DNA from: Halorarius litoreus
GTDB taxonomy: Archaea; Halobacteriota; Halobacteria; Halobacteriales; Haloarculaceae
Direction of reading: 5' to 3'
DNA length: 64,000 nt
Assembly (NCBI RefSeq): GCF_024362405.1
Contig: NZ_CP101454.1
Span: forward strand, 2,170,001 to 2,234,000
The translations under genes were made by a program, and so were the position numbers. Of this stretch, positions 42,975 to 52,124 are shown one piece after another (the first letter of the stretch is position 1; the number at the start of each line of letters is the position of its first letter). Below the pieces are notes generated by a model. It worked only from the letters and a program-made list of their open reading frames with translations, made no database searches and had not been told where the DNA came from.

Positions 42975-44058
42975 GCAACCCCTCGCGCTGGTCGGTGCGC
43001 TGGAACCAGTAGATCGTGCCCGCATCGAACAGGAGCGCCACGCGCTGCCCGTCGAGCCAGCCCGCGACCGGCTCGCTGGAGTCGGTCTCGAGGTCGCGCT
43101 CCCACCGCCGACCTTCGGGACCGAGGGCCTCGACGGTTCCCCGTCCGGCGAGGTACGCGCCCTCAGGGGCTGGAACCGCCGTCCGTGTGGCCAGCGTTCT
43201 CCCGACGCGCCATCGCTCGGTGCCGTCCGCGTCGAACGCGGTGAGCCCGGAGGTACCCACCGCGTAGACGGCGTCTGCTGTGGTGGCGATGCTGCTGAGA
43301 CCGAACGACGCGTCCGCCGTCCACAGCCGGCGCCCCCGCCGGTCGAGCGCCGCGAGTGCCCCGTCTGGTGTCTGGACGTAGACGCGCTCGGCCGTGGCTG
43401 CGAGCGGTCCCTCTCCAGCGGTTCGCCATCGCTCCGCCCCGTCGTTCGCGAGCGAGACGACAGTCTCACCGGCCGCAGCGAGGACCCCACCGTCGGTCGG
43501 CAGAAGCGTCTCCGGGGGTGCCGATAGCGACACCCGCCACTGTACGGTGCCGTCACGAACCGCGGCGACACCCGTGTCCGTCGCCACGTAGGCCACGGAA
43601 CCGGCCGCGACGAGGGGCGCGCGTACGCCCTCCACGCCGGTTCGCCACAGTCGCGTTCCCTCGACGGTGACTCTTCCATCCTCGTCTTCGCGCTCGCGGC
43701 CGGCGAACGCGACGACACGCCCCTCGACGTCGAGGAGGTAGACGGCGTCCCCGAGCGCGACGGCGGTCGACTCGGTTCGATAGGTGTGCCACCAGCGGTC
43801 GGTGCCGGCCCGGGTCGCTCGCCGGAGCTCGGTCCCCTCGGTGAACTCGACGCCCTCACCCTCGAAGACGGTGATGCGGCCGCTCCGAGCGCCGACGATG
43901 CCGGCTGCACCGACTGCCCACATCGGCTCGCTGCCCAGCCCGCCGGGGTCGACCCGCGCGGTGCCGTGGGAATCACCGCCACCGGGCGCGTAGCCACAGC
44001 CGGCCAGTCCCACGCTGGCGGCGGTGCCGAACGCCGCGAGGAATCGGCGACGTCTCAC
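42958..44058 (-). CDS. PQQ-repeat beta-propeller lipoprotein
   Basis: 366 residues. RRRRFLAAFGTAASVGLAGC gives a twin-arginine signal and lipobox Cys21. The body has repeated propeller strands typical of PQQ-like repeats: AVALGDAVYLLDVEGRVVAF, APLVAAGSVAYVATDTGVAAV, GPLAATAERVYVQTPDGALAALDRRGRRLWTADA, ATTADAVYAVGTSGLTAFDADGTERW. It is probably a BamB-like scaffold or a cofactor-binding surface protein. It overlaps the protease gene at 44055 by four bases, so it may work with that protease. Confidence 0.87.
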   Translation of the reverse strand: MRRRRFLAAFGTAASVGLAGCGYAPGGGDSHGTARVDPGGLGSEPMWAVGAAGIVGARSGRITVFEGEGVEFTEGTELRRATRAGTDRWWHTYRTESTAVALGDAVYLLDVEGRVVAFAGREREDEDGRVTVEGTRLWRTGVEGVRAPLVAAGSVAYVATDTGVAAVRDGTVQWRVSLSAPPETLLPTDGGVLAAAGETVVSLANDGAERWRTAGEGPLAATAERVYVQTPDGALAALDRRGRRLWTADASFGLSSIATTADAVYAVGTSGLTAFDADGTERWRVGRTLATRTAVPAPEGAYLAGRGTVEALGPEGRRWERDLETDSSEPVAGWLDGQRVALLFDAGTIYWFQRTDQREGLLSGHR

Positions 44059-45062
44059 AGTTCCTCCGCCATCGCCTGCAGTTTCTCGATGCGTTTGGCA
44101 GTCGGGGGATGTGTCTCCGGGAACACGTCCGTCGAGACGAGGTCGGCGTCGCCGAACGCGCGGTGTTCGAGCGGGGCGGCGTACAGCGCCTCCGCGCCGC
44201 CGTCGAGTTCTCGGAGGTCGCGGTCGGGCACCTCAGGCATCGTCTCGTCCATCGTGCGGAGCGCCGACGCCAGCGCCGCCGGATTCCCGGTGATGGCCGC
44301 CGCTCCACGGTCGGCGGCGTACTCGCGGTAGCGCGAGAGGACCCGGTGGACGAGCACGCTCGCCGCCCAGAACATCGCCGAGAGCGCGAGCGTCACGACG
44401 GCGGCGACGACCAGCACGACGACGGCCTTCGCCGCCCCGTCGCCGTCGCTGTCAGAGCGACTCCGGCCCATGAGGTGAAAGATGCCGTAGAGGACGTAGT
44501 ACGCGGCCATCGCCACGTAGTAGGTCACCGTGGGGAGGAGCCACGCGACGGTCATGACGGTCGCGTCGTCGTTCGCGAGGTGTGCGAGTTCGTGCGCGAG
44601 GACGGCGTCCAGTTCCTCGCCATCGAGGGTCTCCAGCAGGCCGGTGGTTACGACGATGGCCTCGGTTCGGGGGCCGGCGACGGCCATCGCGTTCGGCGCG
44701 CTGTTCCGGGTCACGGTGACCGTGGGTTTGGGGTGGTCGGCCTGCTGGGCGAGTCGTGCGACGGCGGCGTGGAGTTCGGGGTACTCGTCGACGTCGACCT
44801 CGCGGGCACCGACCGACGAGAGGACGGTCCGGGGGCCGAACAGGGCTTGTGCGACCAGCCCACCGAGCACGACCACGACCGCGAGCCACGGCTCGACGTA
44901 GACGCGGCCGTAGTACGGGCCGTAGTCGAGCGCCTCCAGCAGCGGCAAGAGGACGTGGTTGATGGCGAAGACGAAGCCGTAGATGAACGCGAACGGCAAC
45001 ACCACCACGAGCAGCGAGGCGGCGACGATGCGGCGGCGGAGGGAGGGGTCGGCGGGGAGCAT
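44055..45062 (-). CDS. HtpX-like M48 membrane metalloprotease
   Basis: 335 residues. Two N-terminal membrane segments (about 12-37 and 58-77) and two more after the zinc site HELAH (His157, Glu158, His161; AVLAHELAHLANDDA). The later Glu of the third ligand is in YREYAADRGAAAITG. NSAPNAMAVAGPRTEAIVVTTGLLETLDGEELDAV is the family's substrate-side region. It degrades misfolded membrane proteins. It is the first gene of a two-gene operon with the PQQ-repeat lipoprotein. Confidence 0.93.
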   Translation of the reverse strand: MLPADPSLRRRIVAASLLVVVLPFAFIYGFVFAINHVLLPLLEALDYGPYYGRVYVEPWLAVVVVLGGLVAQALFGPRTVLSSVGAREVDVDEYPELHAAVARLAQQADHPKPTVTVTRNSAPNAMAVAGPRTEAIVVTTGLLETLDGEELDAVLAHELAHLANDDATVMTVAWLLPTVTYYVAMAAYYVLYGIFHLMGRSRSDSDGDGAAKAVVVLVVAAVVTLALSAMFWAASVLVHRVLSRYREYAADRGAAAITGNPAALASALRTMDETMPEVPDRDLRELDGGAEALYAAPLEHRAFGDADLVSTDVFPETHPPTAKRIEKLQAMAEEL

Positions 45063-45126
45063 CGAGCGGGTGCTACCGACTCGTTCTCGCGGGCGATATT
45101 AAGTCACGTGGCCGACAGCTTCTGTC

Positions 45127-46119
45127 CTACGCGACGGGCGTCCGCTCGACCACGGTGCCGTCGTACGTCGGGTACTGCTCGACGATTTCGCCCTTCTCCA
45201 CGTCGCCCTCCTGGACCATCTCCTCCAGCAGCCACCACGCGAGTTCGACGTGGTCGGACTTGACGGCGTAGAACTCCTCGGGCACGCCGAGCGCCTGCAG
45301 GCGCTCCTCGGTCTCCCACGTCTTCCCGTAGACGAGGGTGCCGTCGTCGGTCACCTCGTCGAACTCGCGGCGGATGTTCCGGGCCATCCGCTTCAATCGA
45401 GACCGGTGCTGGGCGGCGTCCTTGAACACGCTCGTACAGAAGTAGACGCGCTCGTGGTCGCCCATCGTCTCGAGGATGTCGTGGCTCCCCTCGACCGCGC
45501 TCATGTGGCCCTCGCGGAGTTCGAATCCCTCCTCCTGCATCCGTCGGTAGTTGCCGTCGGACATCTCGAACTCGTTGATGTTGCAGAACTCCGCGGCGCC
45601 CTCGTCGAGGAACTCGAGGAACTCCGGTTCCGCGCGGATGCCGGGAATCTCGAACGCCGGGGTCAGGCCTTCCTCGCGGGCGATGTAGAGGATGTCTTCC
45701 CACTCCGTTCCATGCAAGTCGCCCCAGAGTTCCAGCGGCGGGTGGAAGCGAATCTCGTCGAGCCCCGCCTCCGAGAGGCGGCGCATGTTCTCGCGGCCGC
45801 CCGTGATGCCCGTGTAGAGGTGGGTGTGGTGGTCCTCGCCGAACTCCTCTTTGAGGAGGCGGAGGTAGCGACACGTCTTTGCCATCGCCTCCTGCGGTTC
45901 GCCGCCCGTAATCGAGGTGCCGAGCGCGCTCATGCGCTTGGCCTCCTCGATGATCTCCTCGTCGTGCTCGATGGGCCGCTCGTTGGCGTACGTCTGGGTG
46001 ACGTTCTTCCGGTTCTCACCCAGGGGACAGTAGAAGCAGTCCCGCTGGTCACAGTAGCCGTAGACGAAGAGGACCATCTTGCCCCCCTTGGCACACTGCT
46101 CGCAGCCCTTCGAGATCAT
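45127..46119 (-). CDS. Radical SAM protein of COG2108 type with a CX4CX2C cluster motif
   Basis: 330 residues. The N-terminus has C6-x2-C9, then FVYGYCDQRDCFYCPLGE with Cys23, Cys28 and Cys31, a CX4CX2C spacing in place of the common CX3CX2C. TSITGGEPQ is the SAM-binding GGE motif. GLDEIRFHPPLELWGDL and TPAFEIPGIRAEPEFLEFLDEG complete the barrel. This resembles COG2108, archaeal proteins related to pyruvate-formate-lyase activase. Substrate is unknown. ATG 46119 precedes the first Cys pair. Confidence 0.88.
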   Translation of the reverse strand: MISKGCEQCAKGGKMVLFVYGYCDQRDCFYCPLGENRKNVTQTYANERPIEHDEEIIEEAKRMSALGTSITGGEPQEAMAKTCRYLRLLKEEFGEDHHTHLYTGITGGRENMRRLSEAGLDEIRFHPPLELWGDLHGTEWEDILYIAREEGLTPAFEIPGIRAEPEFLEFLDEGAAEFCNINEFEMSDGNYRRMQEEGFELREGHMSAVEGSHDILETMGDHERVYFCTSVFKDAAQHRSRLKRMARNIRREFDEVTDDGTLVYGKTWETEERLQALGVPEEFYAVKSDHVELAWWLLEEMVQEGDVEKGEIVEQYPTYDGTVVERTPVA

Positions 46120-46186
46120 TCACTCCCCTCTCGTGCCCCGAGCCGCAAAAGTCGTGCGTTTGGAAGTCAGCGGTCGTGTGAGGGTG

Positions 46187-46753
46187 TCACGCTCGCTCGT
46201 ACGTCCCCGTGAGCGTCGTCCGTGCGACCGTGTGGTTCTCGACGGCCCCGAGCAACTCGTCGCGCGTCGCCCCCGGGTCGAGCCCCGTCATCGCGTCGAG
46301 CGCGAACAGCCGGAACCGGTAGGTGTGCGGCCCGTCGCCGCGCGGCGGACAGGGCCCCCGGTAGCCGAGGCTCCCGAAGCCGTTTCGCCCCTGCCCCGCG
46401 CCGTCGAGCGAGGTGACGCGGTCGCCGGTCGGCACGTCGCCCGGAATCGTCCGGGTGTCGCCGGGCACGTCGAACAGCACCCAGTGGACGAACGGCGCCG
46501 CCGAGGGTGCGTCGGGGTCGTCGACCAGGAGCGCGAACGCCTCGGTACCTTGTGGCACGCCACCGATGGCGAGCTCGGGCGAGCGGTCCGCCCCGTCGCA
46601 CGTGAACTTCGACGGGATGGTGGCCCCATCGTCGAACGCCGGCGACGTCAGCGACAGCGCCGTGCCGCCGTCGGTCATCGTCGGCGTGGGTTCGGACCCC
46701 GTACAGCCCGCGACCGCCGCGGTCAACAGGCCGAGTGTGGTGCGTCGGCGCAT
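46187..46753 (-). CDS. YbhB/PEBP-family lipoprotein
   Basis: 188 residues. RRRTTLGLLTAAVAGC is a twin-arginine/lipobox start with Cys17. The PEBP core shows IPSKFTCDGADRSPELAIGGVP, FALLVDDPDAPSAAPFVHWVLFDVP, and GSLGYRGPCPPRGDGPHTYRFRLFALD. The Raf-kinase-inhibitor-like family binds anionic ligands; bacterial YbhB has no firmly known role. ATG 46753 is the one that gives the signal sequence. Confidence 0.92.
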   Translation of the reverse strand: MRRRTTLGLLTAAVAGCTGSEPTPTMTDGGTALSLTSPAFDDGATIPSKFTCDGADRSPELAIGGVPQGTEAFALLVDDPDAPSAAPFVHWVLFDVPGDTRTIPGDVPTGDRVTSLDGAGQGRNGFGSLGYRGPCPPRGDGPHTYRFRLFALDAMTGLDPGATRDELLGAVENHTVARTTLTGTYERA

Positions 46754-46818
46754 ACCACTGGTTGGGCGCCAGACCACTTACACCCGGTGGTTAAGTCCCT
46801 CGCTCGCCTGCTGCGTGT

Positions 46819-48132
46819 ATGGACGACTCTGGGCGCCGACGGGCACTCGCCATCGTCTTCGGCGTCGTCTTCCTCGACCTCCTCGGCTTCTCCATCGTCA
46901 TCCCCATCCTCCCGTTCTACACCCGCGCGTTCGGCGGGAACGAACTCGTCATCGGGCTCCTGGCCGCGAGCTACGCCGTGATGCAGTTCCTCTTCGCCCC
47001 CTTCCTCGGATCGCTCTCGGACCGCTACGGCCGCCGGCCCGTCCTCCTGCTCTCCATCTTCGGTGGGGTCATCGCTTGGACCATCTTCGGGCTCGCCTCG
47101 GCGCTCTGGATGCTGTTCCTCTCCCGGATGCTCGCGGGCGCGATGGGTGGGAACATCTCGACTGCACAGGCGTACGTCGCCGACATCACCCCCCGCGAGG
47201 AACGCGCACAGGCGCTCGGCCTGCTCGGCGCGGCGTTCGGTCTCGGGTTCATCTTCGGCCCGGCCATCGGCGCGGTGCTGGCGTTCCCCGACGTGGTGGC
47301 CGCGGTCGACGGCGTCGTCGATATCGTCCCCATCACCCAGTTCAGCCTCCCCTCCTTCGCCGCGGCGCTCGCCAGCCTCTTCGCCGTCGTCGTCGGGTTC
47401 TTCGCGCTCCCCGAGTCCCGGGAACTCGGCGAAGCGAGCGAGCGAGAGTCACAGATCTCACAGCTCGTCGCTGCAGTTCGCAACCCCGACGTCCGGGGGC
47501 TGCTGGCGGCGTTCTTCCTGCTCTCCTTCGCGTTCGCGGGCGTCCAGACGATGTTCATCCCGTACGTCGCTGACGTCTACAACTACTCGGAGACGCAGGC
47601 GTCGCTCCTGCTCACCTACATCGGCGTCCTCGCGGTGATCGTCCAGGGAGGGCTCATCGGCCCGCTCACCAAGCGGTACGAGCCGATCAAGCTCACGCTC
47701 GGCTCCTCGGCGCTGTTGGCCGTGGCGCTCGGCGCCATCCCGTTCACCCGCGATTTGGCCGTGCTGTTCCCCGACCTCTCGAACCTCGCTGGGTTCCTGA
47801 CGCCCGCCCTGCTCGCGCTGCTGTTCGTCCTCGCGATGCTCGCGCTCGGCAACGGCGTGGTGAACGTCACGCTCTCGGCGCTCGTCTCGACGCGCGCCAG
47901 CGACGAGCGACAGGGCAGTGCGTTCGGGCTGACGCAGGGTGCCGGGAGCCTCGCGCGCGCCATCGGCCCCATCGTCATGGGCGGGGTGTACGCCGGTATC
48001 GGCTTCCGCGCCCCCTTCGTCCTCGGGGCGCTCGTCCTCCTGCCCGTACTCGGCATCGCGGTGAGCCTCGGCCGGTCGGTCGACGCGGACCCCGAGGAGG
48101 CCACCCCCACGGACCCCGGGCACGTCCGGTGA
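46819..48132 (+). CDS. MFS transporter, TetA-like
   Basis: 437 residues, twelve membrane segments. The start LAIVFGVVFLDLLGFSIVIPILPFY, motif A GSLSDRYGRRPVLLLS, and the AQAYVADITPREERAQALGLLGAAFGLGFIFGP region match the drug:H+ antiporter-1 group (TetA-type). A soluble central loop contains ESRELGEASERESQISQL. It probably exports drugs or metabolites by proton antiport; the substrate is unknown. It diverges from the PEBP gene. Confidence 0.9.
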   Translation: MDDSGRRRALAIVFGVVFLDLLGFSIVIPILPFYTRAFGGNELVIGLLAASYAVMQFLFAPFLGSLSDRYGRRPVLLLSIFGGVIAWTIFGLASALWMLFLSRMLAGAMGGNISTAQAYVADITPREERAQALGLLGAAFGLGFIFGPAIGAVLAFPDVVAAVDGVVDIVPITQFSLPSFAAALASLFAVVVGFFALPESRELGEASERESQISQLVAAVRNPDVRGLLAAFFLLSFAFAGVQTMFIPYVADVYNYSETQASLLLTYIGVLAVIVQGGLIGPLTKRYEPIKLTLGSSALLAVALGAIPFTRDLAVLFPDLSNLAGFLTPALLALLFVLAMLALGNGVVNVTLSALVSTRASDERQGSAFGLTQGAGSLARAIGPIVMGGVYAGIGFRAPFVLGALVLLPVLGIAVSLGRSVDADPEEATPTDPGHVR

Positions 48133-48170
48133 GTGGTCGGAGAACCCGGTGAGCCGACGCCCGAAAACAG

Positions 48171-48175
48171 TTAAA
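48171..48175 (+). promoter_or_regulatory. TATA-like element of the DUF373 gene
   Basis: ttaaa within acagttaaagg lies 24-28 bases before ATG 48199, fitting a leaderless transcript separate from the MFS gene. Confidence 0.5.
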
Positions 48176-48198
48176 GGCCGGCGACGAATCCTCAGGCA

Positions 48199-49299
48199 AT
48201 GCTGCTGGTGCTGTGTGTCGACCTCGACGACGACCTCGGTCGCAAGACCGGCTTCGAGACGCCGGTCATCGGCCGGGAGGCCGTCGAGCGAGCCGCGGTC
48301 GCGCTCGCGACCGCCGACCCCGAGGACTCCGACGTGAACGTCATCTTCGAGGGGGCACACATCTACGACACCATCACCGAAGAGACCGGCGAGAGCGTCG
48401 AGGTGGCGGTCGTCACGGGGCTCGCGAAGAGCGACGTGGCCGCCAACCGCAAGGTCGGCGAGGAGGTCGACCGCGTGCTCGCCTCCCTGCAAACCGGCGA
48501 GGACGTCCGCGGCATCGTCGTCACCGACGGCGCACAGGACGAGTCGGTGATTCCGGTCATCCGCTCGCGGGTCCCCATCGACTCGGTCCGTCGGGTGGTC
48601 GTCCGACAGGCGCAGAACCTCGAGTCGATGTACTACACCATCAAGCAGGTGCTCGACGACCCCGAGACCCGTGGCACGATCCTCGTCCCGCTCGGGATCC
48701 TGCTCTTGATCTATCCGGTCGCCATCCTCGCCGACCAGCTCGGGCTGCCGGGCTCGACGCTCGGCGTCCTCTCCGGCCTCCTCGGACTGTACGTCCTGTT
48801 CCGGGGGCTCGGCCTCGAAGAGAGCGTCGACGGCGCCATCGAGCGCGCGCGCGTCGCGCTCTACACCGGCCGGATGACGCTCGTCACGAGCGTCGTCGCG
48901 CTCGCACTCCTCGCGGTGGGCGTCGCGAGCGGGATCGAGTACCTGACTGCGCTCTCGGAAGCGCGCGGCTCGCTCCCGGTTCTCGGCACCGTCGCTGCCG
49001 TCGCGTTCGGTGCCGTCGAGTGGTTCGCCGCTGCCGGAATCGTCGCCTCACTCGGGCGGGTCACCGACGAGTACCTCGCCGACAGCCTGCGCTGGCGCTA
49101 CCTCAACGCGCCGTTCTACGTGCTCGCCATCGCCGTCGTCGTCCACGCCCTCTCGGCGTACCTGCTCGAACTCAACTTCGCGACGCTCGCGTATCTGGCG
49201 GCGGCCCTGACTGCGGGGACGCTCCTGAGCCTCGCGAGCACGCTCGCCTTTGCCGTCGCGGAGTCACGGCTCCCCCGGAAGCCGGACACGGCGGCGTGA
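48199..49299 (+). CDS. DUF373-family membrane protein
   Basis: 366 residues. The N-terminal cytosolic part (about 1-155) is the archaeal DUF373 domain: LLVLCVDLDDDLGRKTGFETPVIGREAV, DSDVNVIFEGAHIYDTI, VVTDGAQDESVIPVIRSRVPI. Six or so membrane segments follow (for example TILVPLGILLLIYPVAILA). The two aspartates of DLDDD are invariant in the family. Its function is unknown. Start is ATG 48199, 66 bases after the MFS stop. Confidence 0.92.
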   Translation: MLLVLCVDLDDDLGRKTGFETPVIGREAVERAAVALATADPEDSDVNVIFEGAHIYDTITEETGESVEVAVVTGLAKSDVAANRKVGEEVDRVLASLQTGEDVRGIVVTDGAQDESVIPVIRSRVPIDSVRRVVVRQAQNLESMYYTIKQVLDDPETRGTILVPLGILLLIYPVAILADQLGLPGSTLGVLSGLLGLYVLFRGLGLEESVDGAIERARVALYTGRMTLVTSVVALALLAVGVASGIEYLTALSEARGSLPVLGTVAAVAFGAVEWFAAAGIVASLGRVTDEYLADSLRWRYLNAPFYVLAIAVVVHALSAYLLELNFATLAYLAAALTAGTLLSLASTLAFAVAESRLPRKPDTAA

Positions 49300-49431
49300 A
49301 GGTCAGCACTACCTAGCACTACCTGTTATACTGGTGCCATCCGCCGTCCGTGTGTCGTCGCACGCAGCCCTCGGGTTGCGTCGTCTCGGCCGTGACGAGG
49401 TTGAGGGGCCGAACGACTACCCGTTCGACGA

Positions 49432-49560
49432 CTACTGAGGGTGGCGTCGAGTGACCAGTGCGTCCCACGCCTCTCGACACTCGGCACAGAGATACCCCAC
49501 TGTCCCGTCGACGACGTGCCGGTGGACGACCTGCTGGCACAGACACCGTTGGCAGCGCAT
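49432..49560 (-). CDS. 42-residue zinc-finger protein (CPxCG-type small protein)
   Basis: ATG 49560 opens 42 codons to a stop at 49432. The peptide has Cys3-x2-Cys6-x-Cys8 (MRCQRCLCQQ) and a second pair Cys25-x2-Cys28 (YLCAECREAW), the spacing of small haloarchaeal zinc-finger proteins. The C-terminus is basic (RRHPQ). Function is unknown, though such proteins are often regulators. The gene is short and sits in a 340-base gap between DUF373 and the convergent polyprenyl synthase; the rest of the gap (49300-49431 and 49561-49641) shows nothing else. Confidence 0.75.
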   Translation of the reverse strand: MRCQRCLCQQVVHRHVVDGTVGYLCAECREAWDALVTRRHPQ

Positions 49561-49641
49561 ACGTTCGTGTCGCTCGACCGGAACTTCACTATTCGGAGGA
49601 TACTGCCGGTAAGCTCACTACCGACTCCAGAGAGGCCGGGC

Positions 49642-50484
49642 TTACCGTTCCCGGACGACCACGAACTCTGCGAGGTCGCGGAGGTACTCCAGCGCCTGCG
49701 ATTCGGGGGCGTTCGTTCGGTCGAGCGCGTCGAGGGCGGCGTCGGACTGTGCGCGGGCCCGCTCGTTCGCCTCCTCGGGCGTGAGGTCCGTCACCTGCAC
49801 GAGCGACGGGCGCTCCATTTCGGCGTCCTGTCCGGTCGGCTTCCCCAGTTCGTCGGCGTCCGCGGTCGCGTCCAGCACGTCGTCACGAATCTGGAAGGCG
49901 ATGCCCACGCGCTCGGCGTAGTCGCCGAACGCCTCGACGGTGGCGGGGTCGGCGTCGGCGGCCACGGCCCCGAGCTGCGCGGCAGCGCGGAACAGCGCCC
50001 CCGTCTTTCGGCGGGCGAGCTCCATGTATTCGGTCTCGTTGCTCGGCTGTGCGACGAGCTCCGTGGCCTCGCCCTCGCCGAGTTCCGCGACAGCGTCGGC
50101 CACGATCTGCATCGCGCGCGCGTCGGTCGAGAACAGGTGGAACGCCTCGCCTAGCAAGCCGTCGGAGGCGATGATGGCCGGGCCGTGGCCGAACTCGGTG
50201 TGGGCGGCGGTGACGCCCCGGCGAACCTCGGACTCGTCGATGATGTCGTCGACCACCAGCGAGGCGTTGTGGACGAGTTCGATGCCGACGCCGAAGTCGA
50301 CGGCGGCCTCGGCGTCGCCCCCCGCGGCCTCGCAGGCGAGCACCGTGACGGTGGGGCGGACGCGTTTGCCCCCTGACAGCGAGACGTGCTCGACCTGCTC
50401 GCGCAGTTCGACGGGCTCGACTGCCTCGAGAACGGCCTCGAGCCGCTCCTCGATACGGGCCCGTCGCCGCTCGAGATACTCCAT
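49642..50484 (-). CDS. Polyprenyl synthase (geranylgeranyl/farnesyl diphosphate synthase type)
   Basis: 280 residues, shorter at the N-terminus than most. SGGKRVRPTVTVLACEAAGG, first aspartate-rich motif DDIID (79-83), and second motif DDVLD (201-205) in IAFQIRDDVLDATAD are present, with Lys159-Lys160 region RRKTGALF. It condenses IPP with allylic diphosphates to make the isoprenoid chain for archaeal lipids or quinones. Chain length cannot be read with certainty. ATG 50484 is the only sensible start. Confidence 0.92.
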   Translation of the reverse strand: MEYLERRRARIEERLEAVLEAVEPVELREQVEHVSLSGGKRVRPTVTVLACEAAGGDAEAAVDFGVGIELVHNASLVVDDIIDESEVRRGVTAAHTEFGHGPAIIASDGLLGEAFHLFSTDARAMQIVADAVAELGEGEATELVAQPSNETEYMELARRKTGALFRAAAQLGAVAADADPATVEAFGDYAERVGIAFQIRDDVLDATADADELGKPTGQDAEMERPSLVQVTDLTPEEANERARAQSDAALDALDRTNAPESQALEYLRDLAEFVVVRER

Positions 50485-50553
50485 TACGTGAAAAGACGGG
50501 CGCGGGTCGCAAGTAGGTGACGGAACGCGCTATCCAGACACCGACGGACTCAG

Positions 50554-50877
50554 GTGGCGTGCGGGTCGACGGCCGGTGTGTACCCGCTCCGGTTCCTGCT
50601 CGTTCTCGTGGCGGCGCTGGTCGGCACCGGCTACGTCCTCGGTGGGTTCGCCTGCTACCGCTACGGCCACCGGCGTGACCACACGCGGGCGCTCGTGTTC
50701 GGCCGCACGGTCGTCACGTTCGCGCCCGCACCGCTGCTCGCGGCCGTCGTCGGCTTCTTCGTCCAGTTGGTCGTCACCGGCTCCATCATCCTCGGGGTCG
50801 TCGGCCTGCTCGTCGTCGGTGGCGTGCTGGTGCCCCCGGCACGCGGTGTGGTGGCGGTGTTCGACGACGCCGGGTGA
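50554..50877 (+). CDS. Small membrane protein of unknown function
   Basis: 107 residues if started at GTG 50554; a start eight codons further on, just before the first membrane helix (YPLRFLLVLVAALVGTGYVLGG), is equally possible. A second hydrophobic block covers about 58-98 (APLLAAVVGFFVQLVVTGSIILGVVGLLVVGGVLV). A basic loop YRYGHRRDHTR separates them. It is divergent from the polyprenyl synthase gene. No family is recognised. Confidence 0.6.
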   Translation: MACGSTAGVYPLRFLLVLVAALVGTGYVLGGFACYRYGHRRDHTRALVFGRTVVTFAPAPLLAAVVGFFVQLVVTGSIILGVVGLLVVGGVLVPPARGVVAVFDDAG

Positions 50878-51161
50878 GGGGGGTCGAAACACCTGCTCGT
50901 CGAGCCACGGGCCAAGACGAACCGCGAGCTCGGCGAGCGTGTTCGTCTCGGGGGAGGGTTGGTGCGGTCGCGGTGCGGGCGTCTCCTGGTGGATTCGAAG
51001 GGCGAGCCGTTTCCGGGAAGACGGCCGACGCAAGCACGCGACCGTGAGGGAGCGCGCGCAGCGAGGCCCTCGACTGGAAACGGTGAGGGCTTCGGAGGTG
51101 TCCCTCGCGGTGGCTTCGCGTACGATGCCGAAAGAAGAATCGATGGAAGTGAGGACAGCGA

Positions 51162-52124
51162 CTAGGGCGGGGTGCCGCCGAACTCCTCGATGAGTTCGGG
51201 GACGACGTCGAACAGGTCGTCGACGATGGCGTAGTCCGCGATGTCCATGATGGGCGCGTTGCCGTCGGTGTTGATGGCGATGATGGTGTCCGAACCCTTC
51301 ATGCCGGCGACGTGCTGGACCGCGCCGGAGATGCCGATGGCGATGTAGACGTCCGGCGTGACGACCTTGCCAGACTGGCCGACCTGCCGGTTCTTCGGCA
51401 GCCAGCCGTTGTCCACGATGGGACGCGACGAGGAGAGCGTCGCGCCGAGCGCGTCGGCGAGCGCCTCGACGAGTGGGAGGTTGTCCTCCTCCTCGATACC
51501 GCGGCCGATGGAGACGAGGACGTCCGCTTCGGAGATGTCCACGTCACCAGCGCCGACCTCCTCGAAGCCGTTGACCGTCGACTTGACGGCGTCCTGGTCG
51601 ATAGAGACGTCGGCAGCCGAGATGTCGGCGTCGCCGGTGCCCTCCGCCTTCGCCCACTCGGCGGGGCGGATGGTGAGCGCGTACTCGTCGGCGTCGACGT
51701 CGAGCGTCGTCTCGACCTTGCCACCGTACTCCTCGCGGGTGACACTGAGCGCGCCGTTCGCCTCGAATCCGATGGCGTCGGTGACGAGCGGCAGGTCGAG
51801 TGCGCTTGCCACGGCCGGCGCGTAGTCGAGCCCGTTGACCGTGTTCGGCAGCAGCAGCGCCGAGGCACCGCTCTGCTCGTAGAGCTGCTGGATGGCCTGG
51901 TTGTACACGTCGTGGTTGAACTCCTCGCCCTCGTCGACGGTGTGGATGGCGTCGACGCCTTCGCGGTTGAGCTGCTCGGCGAAGCCGTCGACGTCGCCGC
52001 CGATGACGCCGAGGTGGAGTTCGCCGCCGAGCTGGTCGGCGAGTTCACGACCCGCCGTGATGATCTCGTACGAGACGTCGCGGAGCTCGCCGCGACGGTG
52101 CTCGGTGATGGCGAGGACCGTCAT
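51162..52124 (-). CDS. etfA: Electron-transfer flavoprotein alpha subunit
   Basis: 320 residues. The N-terminal domain ([30 protein letters not shown]) is of the adenine-nucleotide alpha-hydrolase type. The FAD site is in the C-terminal third: [45 protein letters not shown] and [22 protein letters not shown]. It accepts electrons from acyl-CoA dehydrogenases and related enzymes and hands them to the respiratory chain. The start overlaps etfB by four bases. Confidence 0.95.
   Translation of the reverse strand: MTVLAITEHRRGELRDVSYEIITAGRELADQLGGELHLGVIGGDVDGFAEQLNREGVDAIHTVDEGEEFNHDVYNQAIQQLYEQSGASALLLPNTVNGLDYAPAVASALDLPLVTDAIGFEANGALSVTREEYGGKVETTLDVDADEYALTIRPAEWAKAEGTGDADISAADVSIDQDAVKSTVNGFEEVGAGDVDISEADVLVSIGRGIEEEDNLPLVEALADALGATLSSSRPIVDNGWLPKNRQVGQSGKVVTPDVYIAIGISGAVQHVAGMKGSDTIIAINTDGNAPIMDIADYAIVDDLFDVVPELIEEFGGTPP

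Noticed and set aside
49334..49438. 34-codon plus-strand frame from GTG, ending DYPFDDY
   Set aside because: The TATA-like ttatac is too close to its start, no family pattern is seen, and the stop overlaps the end of the better-supported zinc-finger gene.
50878..51161. Gene in the 284-base gap before etfA
   Set aside because: Frames here are rich in Arg/Gly/Glu without any pattern; the sequence looks like ordinary haloarchaeal spacer.
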